A stretch of DNA of 64,000 bases, from assembly GCA_965243485.1 (NCBI GenBank), contig CBDEVP010000001.1, positions 1,736,001-1,800,000 on the forward strand, in the 5' to 3' direction. Source of the stretch: UBA7330 sp965243485 (GTDB lineage: Bacteria; Bacteroidota; Bacteroidia; Cytophagales; Cyclobacteriaceae). Both the position numbers and the translations under genes were made by a program. Positions 9,203 to 16,852 of the stretch are shown piece by piece; the stretch's first letter is position 1, and each line of letters begins with the position of its first letter. The notes below the pieces were generated by a model, which saw nothing but the letters and a program-made list of their open reading frames with translations, made no database searches and had not been told where the DNA came from.

Positions 9203-9811
9203 CAATTCGTCCTTAAAAATATACCTTTCAAAGAGCATAAAGACTGCAATGGCGATGCTCACCCCGATCAATGAGCCTGCCAGGACATCCCTAAGAAAGT
9301 GCTGCAGGAGGTAGATCCTGGAAACAGCAACAAAAATCGCGCTGAAGAGTAAAGCCAGAGAAAGTAACTTGTTTTTCCGGAAAACAATGGCGAAAAAAGT
9401 CGCGACCGCAAAAGCTGTGATGGTATGACCGGAAGGGAATGAAAAGCTTTCATGATGATTTACGCCTTCAATGAGATTAAGGTCGGCGATCCCTCTGAAA
9501 TATTTCACCGGTCTGGGTATATCACTAAAGAACAATCTTTTCAGACCCTGTGCAAAGATGAATTGGGCGACGGCCAGTGCTAAAAATATGACTGCGAGCC
9601 GCCAGCGCCAGAAGATCAGTCCGAGCGTCAAAATTCCTACGAAAATGCCGTCACCCAGATGGGTCCAGTACATGAAGAAAGTATCCAGATAAGGTCTTCT
9701 GAAAAAATTAAGTACAAGCACTTCATCGCCATGGCCAATGAAGGACCACAGGATCAGGGAGGCGAGGAAAATCCCCAGATAGGGGATCAGGTAATAGTTT
9801 CTGTTTGGCAT
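9191..9811 (-). CDS. PAP2-family membrane phosphatase
   Basis: 206 residues with about six hydrophobic segments and the three phosphatidic-acid-phosphatase motifs: KRLFFSDIPRP (motif 1, K-x6-RP), FPSGHT (motif 2, PSGH) and SRIYLLQHFLRD (motif 3, SR-x5-H-x3-D). It probably dephosphorylates a lipid phosphate such as phosphatidic acid or undecaprenyl pyrophosphate at the membrane. Its ATG (9811-9809) overlaps the stop codon of the porU reading frame, so it is translated from the T9SS transcript. It overlaps the convergent SCP2 gene at the 3' end. Confidence 0.92.
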   Translation of the reverse strand: MPNRNYYLIPYLGIFLASLILWSFIGHGDEVLVLNFFRRPYLDTFFMYWTHLGDGIFVGILTLGLIFWRWRLAVIFLALAVAQFIFAQGLKRLFFSDIPRPVKYFRGIADLNLIEGVNHHESFSFPSGHTITAFAVATFFAIVFRKNKLLSLALLFSAIFVAVSRIYLLQHFLRDVLAGSLIGVSIAIAVFMLFERYIFKDELLKQ

Positions 9812-12800
9812 TACCGCAATATATAGATCTTACCATAACCGTTTTTAAATGCCCGGTCTGCAGTAGTGAACCTGTGACGCAGCGATTCGCCCTGCTGACG
9901 AACAAAAACACGATACAGATATACCCCGTTGGCCAACAGATCACCGTATTCGTCCCTTCCGTCCCAGGCATATTCAGTGATATTGTTCCCGATCCTGATG
10001 GGGCCGATCTCTTCGTGATTGATTTCCTTGACCACCCTGCCGGAGATCGTCATGATTTGGATCTTGATCTCATCGGGGATGGTGCCACCAGTCAAAGTGA
10101 AAACAAAGCGTGTGTTTGTAGAGAATGGATTGGGATAGGGGTAAAAGTGTGTGATAGTGCTCTCATTGATTACTTCAAAGGAGATTTCATAATCATTGTC
10201 CCCGGAGCTGTTTCCGCTTTCATCCTCGGCAGAAACCCTCAGGTTGTAAATACCATCCTCCAGCGGCCCGGGCTGAAAATTCATTTCAAAGTCCTGATCC
10301 TGGGTTTCAGGAGTAAAGCTGATCGCCGGATCAGTATAATTGATGCGCTCGAACTGGCATCCGTCACATGGGCGCTGAAGGAATATGTCAACACCCAGCG
10401 TGTCATGGTTGAGTAAGTAAGGATTTTCATCTTTCAGGGTGATATGGATGTTGGGATTAGGAGACACGATATCTCCATCAAGGATAAAAGTCCCGTCGAT
10501 GGTGACATTCAGGATCGGGTTTGATTCATCACGATCCACACGGATGGCCGGGGAAAGGCTGAAGAAATTGTTCACACCGAGCAATTCATTTTCTGCAGGA
10601 TTTACCTGGACACTAAGGTTGTTTTCCCCGGTCTTTCCGATCGTGGGATAGACGATTTCAAAAGAGGTCGTGTCTCCCGCCTGCGGAGCACCAATATTGA
10701 AGGTCTGATTGAAAGTCTGGGAGATATCAAGATTGAGAAGAGAGGCTGTTACCTCCAGGCTGTCTGTGAAATCTTCTGGCGAAATGTTGATAAAGCGATA
10801 GGCTGAACTGAATGCCTGACCTTCCTGAAGCTCGAGCAATTCCTGATTTTCTGATTGCAGAAATCCCTCGGGCGGAAGAGCATAGTCTACTACCAGAGCC
10901 TTGACCTGCGGAGGGTCCAGGTCCACGATGTCACTGAAAGAAATATTAAGTTTTACGAAGGGATATGTCCCTGCATCGACAGCACTGATATCGCTGGAAG
11001 AGAGGCGGGCATTGCTGAATAAAGGCGTTTCAATTCCATCCCTGTCAATACCAATGATGTCAAGGCTGAAATTATCGTTGGCATTGTCCTCTACCCGGTA
11101 AAAGAGCTCTGTCCATGCCCTGGCAGGTCCGATCCTCCGGGTAGAGATCGAACCGCTTGTCGACCTGAAAGTCACCTCCCCGGACAGTGTGAGTTGTTGC
11201 TCCGTAGGCGGTTCGGCCGACCCATCGTCGACCAACTCGATAGCTTCTCCCGGTGAGGCTCCTTTTCTTCCCAGGAAGATCACAGCCTGGCCATCGACTA
11301 GCGATGAAAGGGTACTGCTTTGAATACCAATGCTGTTTAATGAGGAGATCAGCTGTGCGTCCCAGGCCGAATAGGCCACCGAATCAAATGAAAAAAGCAG
11401 TACATGATCTTCCGGTTTCATCAGTCCAATGAGTGAATCCAGGTACCTGTTGGGGCCTAAGATATCATTGGACGTAAGATTATGGACTACCTGTGGCACC
11501 CGCCCGCAGATCAGTGGATTAAAAACGTCGCTACTCTGGAAACTGATGGGTCGATAGGGTTGACCGGTCGCTCTGTCAATGAAAATAGCATTGATAGTGT
11601 TCACCCGGCAGACGGGGTCAGTGGGGTTTTCCGTGATCATATAGTTCACGTTGCCCACCACAGCCTGGTAGTCTTCATATTGATTAGGATGATCTTTTCC
11701 ATGCGTGGAAATTTGATAATCATTTTGGTCCTCAAGGAAACTCCACAATCCTGTGGCGGCATCGTATGAAATCCCGGATGTAACGTTACCTGAAAACTGT
11801 TCCGGATCGACCTGTCCCCAACCGTACTGAATACCCTCTATCATAGAAAAGGAGGAGTTGACCCAAAGGGTGTCGTCTTGTTCTATCGGATTGGTTAGCC
11901 GGGTTCTCCAGTAAATGGTAGTTGAATCCGGGATCCCGGTGAAGTCCTGAATATGCTGGAACAACGAAGATCCCGCAAGCTGAACAGTGGTTTTAAACCC
12001 ACTCGAAAAGTTCTGCAATGTATCATATTCCAGGGTATAGGAACTTGTCGCTGCGTTTAAGTCTGAGGGCTGAAAGATGAAGGTGACGTGTCTTTCCGAC
12101 TGAACGCCCAAATCAATGGGATAAATGTTGATGGTGCTGCCGCTGGTAATGAATAACTCAAAAGTTGACTGGTTATTGGTTTCATTGAGCTCGTCAACGT
12201 CATTATCAGGGTCGATAATGAAGGTGAACTGATTGTTTCCATCCACCTTTTGGGAGGGATCATTTTCAATGAAAAACTGCAGGGTATCCTGATAATTCAC
12301 TGAAGGGGTATTTACTCTTGAAGTGACGATCTCGCCATCGGGCAATGTCCTCCGGATCTCGATGGCTATGGAATCTAATACTGATTTGCCGTAATTCTTC
12401 ACCACGAGGTTGATCATAAATCCATTCTGACTGGCCAGGATCTGGCTTCCGCTGACCGGCTCGGCAAAGGTTTGATTCGGGTCAGCTTCAAAATCAGGTT
12501 GATTGGCTCCGAATACTTTAATGGCGGGGTCTCCCAACACGGTGATCAGGTTTACCTGGGCCAGATTGGTTGGGCTGGTACCGTATAAGTCAAAATACCT
12601 TGTACCTGCGGAAGAAATGATCGCTCCCAGGCTCCTTCCGAATTCCTCTTCTTTGGTAAAGGCTTCCTGGTAGAAAAGATCAGAAAAACGTTTCAGGTTA
12701 TTTGAAAAGGAAAAGTCTGCATGAGCGACGAACCCCAGGGCTCCTTTGCCTGGTGCATTGACCCAGGGTTCGCCAAAGGAGCTGGCCACACTGAAGATCT

Positions 12801-13713
12801 CACCGGCATTGCACCCATTCACTAACAGGACCGGATACTTACCGGCATTATCGTGATCCTCTACATTGCCGATCTCGATGTCGGTACTCTGCGAGGAGCT
12901 GTGTCCAAAAAGGGTGACCATATTCAGGCCATTATTGATCTCTGTCCGGATATCAATGGGTTCTGTCGGTGCTGTCGTGTTTTTTCTCCGGATCCGGGCA
13001 TTCCCCCCTAAAAACAATCCCTCGGCAAACCGCTCAAAGTCTTCTACATAATTTGAAAATACCTGTTGTTCAAAACTGTTCACACCACCACTTAAAAGAA
13101 TTTGGTTTTTTCTCCACAGCTGATTGTAGGGTAGCGCCTCCATTTCTTTCACTTTGTCCAGATAGGATTTCACATCTTCCGGATCATAAGCATTTAGTCG
13201 GCCCACACCGAATGCCGGATCGTCGCTGGTGCCAATAGCCTTGATGGTATAAAGCAGGTCAGAGCCCGGGGATCCGAAGGCGGGCACATAATTGACGAGT
13301 GAGGAGGTCTGACGGTAATACCCAAAATTGGTAGCCAGTCCACGCCCTACAATGAATAAATATTCAGGGTCCGCGACGGTGAGGGCATGCGCCACAAAAT
13401 TACGTATGGCCAGTGGTGTTGGATCCCCAAAGCCATACTGGTCAAAGATCTCATCAACTGTGGCCAAAGTCACCTGATGACTGCCTCCCTGAACACCCTC
13501 CCGATAATTTTTGTAAGCCATCAATGGATCATTGCCGTCACTGGCAGGCGCATGGAACCGATCATGGCTGACCAGCAAAAAGTCTGAATTGGCAGGGTTT
13601 ATCTGTTCCATATTTACTGGACGAATAGAGGCAACACTCTTTGTGCTGGTGAAAGCATAGAACGCACGGGGAATGGAAGGATCGTCAACAATGAACTCGA
13701 AACGGTCCGGCAA
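9811..13713 (-). CDS. porU: Type IX secretion sortase PorU, C-terminal part (frameshifted)
   Basis: About 1300 residues in frame from position 13713. It carries the gingipain-like peptidase C25 domain (LFGHSSSQSTD with the catalytic histidine and LLVNGCNAGE with the catalytic cysteine), then long beta-rich stretches and a C-terminal FlgD/T9SS-like domain (YPYPNPFSTNTRF... WDGRDEYGDLLANGVYLYRVFV). PorU cleaves T9SS C-terminal signals and attaches cargo at the cell surface. The N-terminal part lies in another frame (13614-14789). Reading through needs one extra A in the AAAA run (plus-strand T4 at 13722-13725). Internal methionine starts here would lose the signal peptide, so as written this fragment is not exportable. 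Confidence 0.88.
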   Translation of the reverse strand: MPDRFEFIVDDPSIPRAFYAFTSTKSVASIRPVNMEQINPANSDFLLVSHDRFHAPASDGNDPLMAYKNYREGVQGGSHQVTLATVDEIFDQYGFGDPTPLAIRNFVAHALTVADPEYLFIVGRGLATNFGYYRQTSSLVNYVPAFGSPGSDLLYTIKAIGTSDDPAFGVGRLNAYDPEDVKSYLDKVKEMEALPYNQLWRKNQILLSGGVNSFEQQVFSNYVEDFERFAEGLFLGGNARIRRKNTTAPTEPIDIRTEINNGLNMVTLFGHSSSQSTDIEIGNVEDHDNAGKYPVLLVNGCNAGEIFSVASSFGEPWVNAPGKGALGFVAHADFSFSNNLKRFSDLFYQEAFTKEEEFGRSLGAIISSAGTRYFDLYGTSPTNLAQVNLITVLGDPAIKVFGANQPDFEADPNQTFAEPVSGSQILASQNGFMINLVVKNYGKSVLDSIAIEIRRTLPDGEIVTSRVNTPSVNYQDTLQFFIENDPSQKVDGNNQFTFIIDPDNDVDELNETNNQSTFELFITSGSTINIYPIDLGVQSERHVTFIFQPSDLNAATSSYTLEYDTLQNFSSGFKTTVQLAGSSLFQHIQDFTGIPDSTTIYWRTRLTNPIEQDDTLWVNSSFSMIEGIQYGWGQVDPEQFSGNVTSGISYDAATGLWSFLEDQNDYQISTHGKDHPNQYEDYQAVVGNVNYMITENPTDPVCRVNTINAIFIDRATGQPYRPISFQSSDVFNPLICGRVPQVVHNLTSNDILGPNRYLDSLIGLMKPEDHVLLFSFDSVAYSAWDAQLISSLNSIGIQSSTLSSLVDGQAVIFLGRKGASPGEAIELVDDGSAEPPTEQQLTLSGEVTFRSTSGSISTRRIGPARAWTELFYRVEDNANDNFSLDIIGIDRDGIETPLFSNARLSSSDISAVDAGTYPFVKLNISFSDIVDLDPPQVKALVVDYALPPEGFLQSENQELLELQEGQAFSSAYRFINISPEDFTDSLEVTASLLNLDISQTFNQTFNIGAPQAGDTTSFEIVYPTIGKTGENNLSVQVNPAENELLGVNNFFSLSPAIRVDRDESNPILNVTIDGTFILDGDIVSPNPNIHITLKDENPYLLNHDTLGVDIFLQRPCDGCQFERINYTDPAISFTPETQDQDFEMNFQPGPLEDGIYNLRVSAEDESGNSSGDNDYEISFEVINESTITHFYPYPNPFSTNTRFVFTLTGGTIPDEIKIQIMTISGRVVKEINHEEIGPIRIGNNITEYAWDGRDEYGDLLANGVYLYRVFVRQQGESLRHRFTTADRAFKNGYGKIYILR

Positions 13714-14789
13714 GGACTGACTTTTGTGATTCTTCTCGGAGAAGAGGGATCCGTAATTTCGAAAACCCTTGTTCCGGCGGCATTTGTCGTTGGCACCACC
13801 AGGTAAGATCGTGATTGAGTGCTTATGCGCTGGTGAAGAACCTTATTTTCATCCGGGGCCATATTGAATTCCTGAGGTGAAATGATCCTGATGTAGGCGA
13901 TGGAAACCCTGTCGGCCTGTCCGGGATTTCCCAGGGCTGTAGCCCGTATCGTGAGTGATCCGTCCGGCGCCACATCCGACCATAGAAGATCACCGGAATA
14001 TACGGTCTGAGTCCAGCCCTCAAACTGTACGGTATCAACAGCACGCAAACCGGCTGCAGCAGGTCCGGCGCTGATGCGAGTAATGTGAGTCAGAGAGTTT
14101 CCGCCAATCAGTCCGATCTCGATCTTTGGCGGAGGGCCGGTGTTGTCGATCAGTCCCAGACTGAAATCAAAGGTCTGACTCTGATTTTTGGTAAAGAAGC
14201 TGCCCGTCCAGCCCTCGCCCTCCACGTATTCGCCTGAGCTTAGCTCCGAATTGAATCCAAATTTCAGTCCGGGAGAATAAACGTTGGTTTGTAAGCGGAT
14301 AATTTCATTGAGATGCCAGGGCTCCGGAAGATTTCCCTGTGTGTCGCCTAAAGAGGATACACCCATGGATTTCCCGGTTTCGGCAGGATCATTAGGATTA
14401 TAGGTCAAGAAATAGGAGGCCGTATCAGTAAACAGGTTGTAGTACTGGTGAAGCTGATCGGAAGGATCCGGGTAAAGTAAAGAATCTGATTTTCCGTCGT
14501 TGGCTTCCCCGTAAAATTCTAAATAGTCAAGTAACCCTGACATTAAGGGCTCTTTATGTACTGCGATCTCCTTCCCTCTCCTAAAAATTTTATATCTGTT
14601 TGCTCCGATCTCAGAAATAGGTACCCCGGCCTGCTGTAGCTCAGCAGCATTGATCCTGTAGACTCCGTTCTCAGCAATTTTGATCTTGTAATATGGCTGA
14701 TTGAACCTGATCCACTCATTGCCAAAAGGCTGGGCCCAGAGTACATGGGAGCAACAAATAAATAGACCCATCAGAATGCTATTCCTCAT
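13614..14789 (-). CDS. porU: Type IX secretion sortase PorU, N-terminal part (frameshifted)
   Basis: Begins with a signal peptide (MRNSILMGLFICCSHVLWAQ) and the PorU N-terminal domain (WIRFNQPYYKIKIAENGVYRINAAEL). It runs in register until VFEITDPSSPRRI, then enters a nonsense tail that stops at 13614. The correct continuation (SQSLPDRFEFIVDDPSIPRAFY) is in the -1 frame. ATG 14789-14787 is preferred over an upstream in-frame ATG because it places the signal peptide at the N-terminus. It overlaps the end of the PorV/PorQ-family gene by 11 bases, a typical coupled arrangement. Together the two parts would give a protein of roughly 1,660 residues. Confidence 0.85.
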   Translation of the reverse strand: MRNSILMGLFICCSHVLWAQPFGNEWIRFNQPYYKIKIAENGVYRINAAELQQAGVPISEIGANRYKIFRRGKEIAVHKEPLMSGLLDYLEFYGEANDGKSDSLLYPDPSDQLHQYYNLFTDTASYFLTYNPNDPAETGKSMGVSSLGDTQGNLPEPWHLNEIIRLQTNVYSPGLKFGFNSELSSGEYVEGEGWTGSFFTKNQSQTFDFSLGLIDNTGPPPKIEIGLIGGNSLTHITRISAGPAAAGLRAVDTVQFEGWTQTVYSGDLLWSDVAPDGSLTIRATALGNPGQADRVSIAYIRIISPQEFNMAPDENKVLHQRISTQSRSYLVVPTTNAAGTRVFEITDPSSPRRITKVSPCRTVSSSLLTILPFPVRSMLSPAQRVLPLFVQ

Positions 14790-15861
14790 CGGCACCGGAA
14801 AAGAAATCAACCTTCAAAGAAAAAACATTGGAATACAGGCCTGCTGACTGATCTCCGATATCCGTAAGGGCATAGTCAATGGATACTTCCCCCAGCCTGA
14901 TGCCAATGCCTGCATTGGGTTGGAATGTCCAGTATTTGGAGCGGTCGAATCTTTCGATCTGCTGAAACTGGTTGATCCCGCCACGCAAAAAGGCAATATT
15001 TTTAAAACCGATCTCCAGCCCAAACATCGGGTCCATCGAGGTAAGGTTGGTTCTCAGCAAAGTATTCCTCTTCCCGTCAAACGTCCACACCGCATCGAGG
15101 GTAGTGAGTACATTGAAAGCATCATTGATCCGGATGTTCCTGGAAATTCCTGCAAGGAGCCGCGGCAAAGAGATCTCCAGAGTGTTTTCCGGTATTTGAT
15201 TTCCGGTAAGCTGATAGACCTGGGCCACCTCTTCGGCATTGTGGCTCCAGGCATTGAAAGTGCCGAAAACATCTTTGGCCACCAGCCCGAAGTTCCATTT
15301 TCCTATCGACTTCTGAGCTGAAAGATCCACACCAAACCCCCAGGATGTAGCAAATTTTCCTACCATCCGATGTAATACCTTCACATTACCACCGGTCTTT
15401 AATCCCCCCAGAAACGGTAGCTCACGGGCATAGGAGACAAAAAAGCCATAATCCGAAGCTGAGAAAAACTGAACATTGTTGTAATTGATGGCACCTGTGG
15501 GATCAAAAAGAAACCTTGTATCGGCAATGTCATCCACAGAAAATCTGAGAGCGCTGATCCCGATACTGCTTTTTTCATCCAGGATCCTGGCATACCCAAT
15601 GAAGTCATAATTGGCGATCCCCGCAAAATAGGCTGCATGCATAAGCTCCAGCTGATGATCAGCTTCCATATCCAGCAGACCTGCTGGATTCCAGTATACA
15701 GCCGATACATCATTTACATGGCTGGTCATGCTCAGCCCCATGGCAAAAGCCCGAGCATCAATCCCGATGTTCAGGTATTCATTGCTGTACTTAGGTGTAT
15801 TGTCCTGAGCCGGGAGCAGAATGGAGATGTTGAGTAAAAGGAAATATATGACTGACCTCAT
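14779..15861 (-). CDS. porV2: PorV/PorQ-family outer-membrane protein of the type IX secretion system
   Basis: About 360 residues: a signal peptide (MRSVIYFLLLNISILLPAQ) and then a FadL/PorV-like beta-barrel. NIGIDARAFAMGLSMTSHVNDVSAVYWNPAGL is the hallmark of the PorV/PorQ superfamily, followed by repeated amphipathic strands to the C-terminus. In T9SS, PorV shuttles cargo from the translocon to the PorU sortase, and the direct overlap with porU supports such a role. I judge it closest to the form called PorV2, but the sequence alone cannot exclude PorV proper. Start ATG 15861 was chosen because the longer frame to 16005 would put 48 non-signal residues in front of the signal peptide. Confidence 0.85.
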   Translation of the reverse strand: MRSVIYFLLLNISILLPAQDNTPKYSNEYLNIGIDARAFAMGLSMTSHVNDVSAVYWNPAGLLDMEADHQLELMHAAYFAGIANYDFIGYARILDEKSSIGISALRFSVDDIADTRFLFDPTGAINYNNVQFFSASDYGFFVSYARELPFLGGLKTGGNVKVLHRMVGKFATSWGFGVDLSAQKSIGKWNFGLVAKDVFGTFNAWSHNAEEVAQVYQLTGNQIPENTLEISLPRLLAGISRNIRINDAFNVLTTLDAVWTFDGKRNTLLRTNLTSMDPMFGLEIGFKNIAFLRGGINQFQQIERFDRSKYWTFQPNAGIGIRLGEVSIDYALTDIGDQSAGLYSNVFSLKVDFFSGADEE

Positions 15862-16019
15862 GCAAAATGATCTTGATGCAAGATAATTAGCGTCATTCTT
15901 AACTGAAAAAGTTTCAAAGTGATAAATGGTCCGGAATGTCTCTATTGACTTAAAAATATAAAAATACAAATATGATATATAACAAAATAAAGAACTTTGA
16001 TGCATCTTTAAAAATTTTC

Positions 16020-16070
16020 ATATAGTACTTGGCCATACATAGTACCTTTCCGTATATAGTAAAGGAACCT
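16020..16070 (+). promoter_or_regulatory. Three 17-bp direct repeats upstream of the PadR gene (candidate operator)
   Basis: Units atatagtacttggccat (16020-16036), acatagtacctttccgt (16037-16053) and atatagtaaaggaacct (16054-16070) follow each other with no gap, sharing ATAGTA at the same phase every 17 bases. They end 22 bases before the PadR ATG. PadR regulators commonly repress their own promoter, so this is a plausible autoregulatory site. The divergent porV2 gene starts at 15861, so it could be affected too. Confidence 0.5.
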
Positions 16071-16092
16071 AAAGGTCAAAAAGGTAGAAACA

Positions 16093-16455
16093 ATGGACAT
16101 GAACTTACAGAATGCACAAGTTCAAATGCGGAAAGGAATCTTAGAGTTCTGCATTCTGAACATTATCTCGAGAGGGGAAGTATATGCTTCGGACATGCTC
16201 GAGGAACTTACTTCTGCAAAGATCATGGTGGTAGAAGGGACACTTTACCCTTTACTGACACGATTGAGGAAGGCAGGACTGGTCGACTACAAATGGGTAG
16301 AATCTACCAGCGGGCCTCCGAGAAAGTATTACACGTTGACGGAGACCGGGGAGGAATTCAGAAAAGGACTCAACAGTACATGGGAGGAACTCCAGTCTTC
16401 AACGCAGAAGATCATTTCCGCAAATAAGAAAACTGCAAAAACTTCAAAAAAATAA
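16093..16455 (+). CDS. PadR-family transcriptional regulator
   Basis: 120 residues with the PadR winged helix: MRKGILEFCILNIISRGEVYASDMLEEL (helices 1-2), VVEGTLYPLLTRLRKAGLVDYKW (recognition helix and wing) and GPPRKYYTLTETGEEF (wing-to-dimerisation helix). The C-terminus is lysine-rich. It is followed by a 51-codon reading frame and the PspC gene. The PadR-PspC pairing is common in Bacteroidota and is thought to be an envelope-stress or self-regulated unit. Direct repeats lie just upstream. Confidence 0.92.
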   Translation: MDMNLQNAQVQMRKGILEFCILNIISRGEVYASDMLEELTSAKIMVVEGTLYPLLTRLRKAGLVDYKWVESTSGPPRKYYTLTETGEEFRKGLNSTWEELQSSTQKIISANKKTAKTSKK

Positions 16456-16468
16456 AAGGATTTCAATC

Positions 16469-16624
16469 ATGGAAAACTCAAAAAACAAACACATCATGGA
16501 TGGTTCAAGGATAGACCTGAACAGACATCAGCGAATTGGACACTATTTTGGTAACGCTCCGCTTTGGGAAAGATTAAAACCTGTTGCAGTGAGAGGTTCC
16601 AGATCAAGATTCCTTACTTATTAA
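16469..16624 (+). CDS. Small hypothetical protein between padR and pspC
   Basis: A 51-codon frame, ATG 16469 to TAA 16624, preceded by a good ribosome-binding sequence (aaaagga, about six bases before the ATG) and starting 13 bases after the PadR stop. The product is basic and hydrophilic (RIDLNRHQRIGHYFGNAPLW then an Arg/Ser-rich tail), with no signal peptide or membrane segment. I recognise no family. The spacing and ribosome-binding site make it a probable real member of the PadR/PspC operon. Confidence 0.5.
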   Translation: MENSKNKHIMDGSRIDLNRHQRIGHYFGNAPLWERLKPVAVRGSRSRFLTY

Positions 16625-16852
16625 GATAAGTATAGAAACCATGCAAAGGCACCAACTAAATATTTCCGGGTGTTTCGCAAAGAAAATATCACTTGCATGT
16701 CGGGGGAAATGGACACCTCCGGCATGTAACTTTATTGAAAAAAGATGCTTTGATAATAAAAATGAGCATGAAGAGGAATACCAACATGAATACAGCTCAA
16801 GCGAATTCTTCCGCTAAGGCGGGATGACCTTTAAAAAACAGACTATAAAGAA

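Noticed and set aside
15862..16005. N-terminal extension of porV2 to 16005
   Set aside because: It adds 48 residues before a clean signal peptide and covers the porV2/padR promoter region.
16641..16817. 58-codon open frame between the small gene and pspC
   Set aside because: No convincing ribosome-binding site, low-complexity acidic C-terminus and cysteine-rich mid-part without a family pattern. It may be chance, so it is only mentioned and not listed as a gene.
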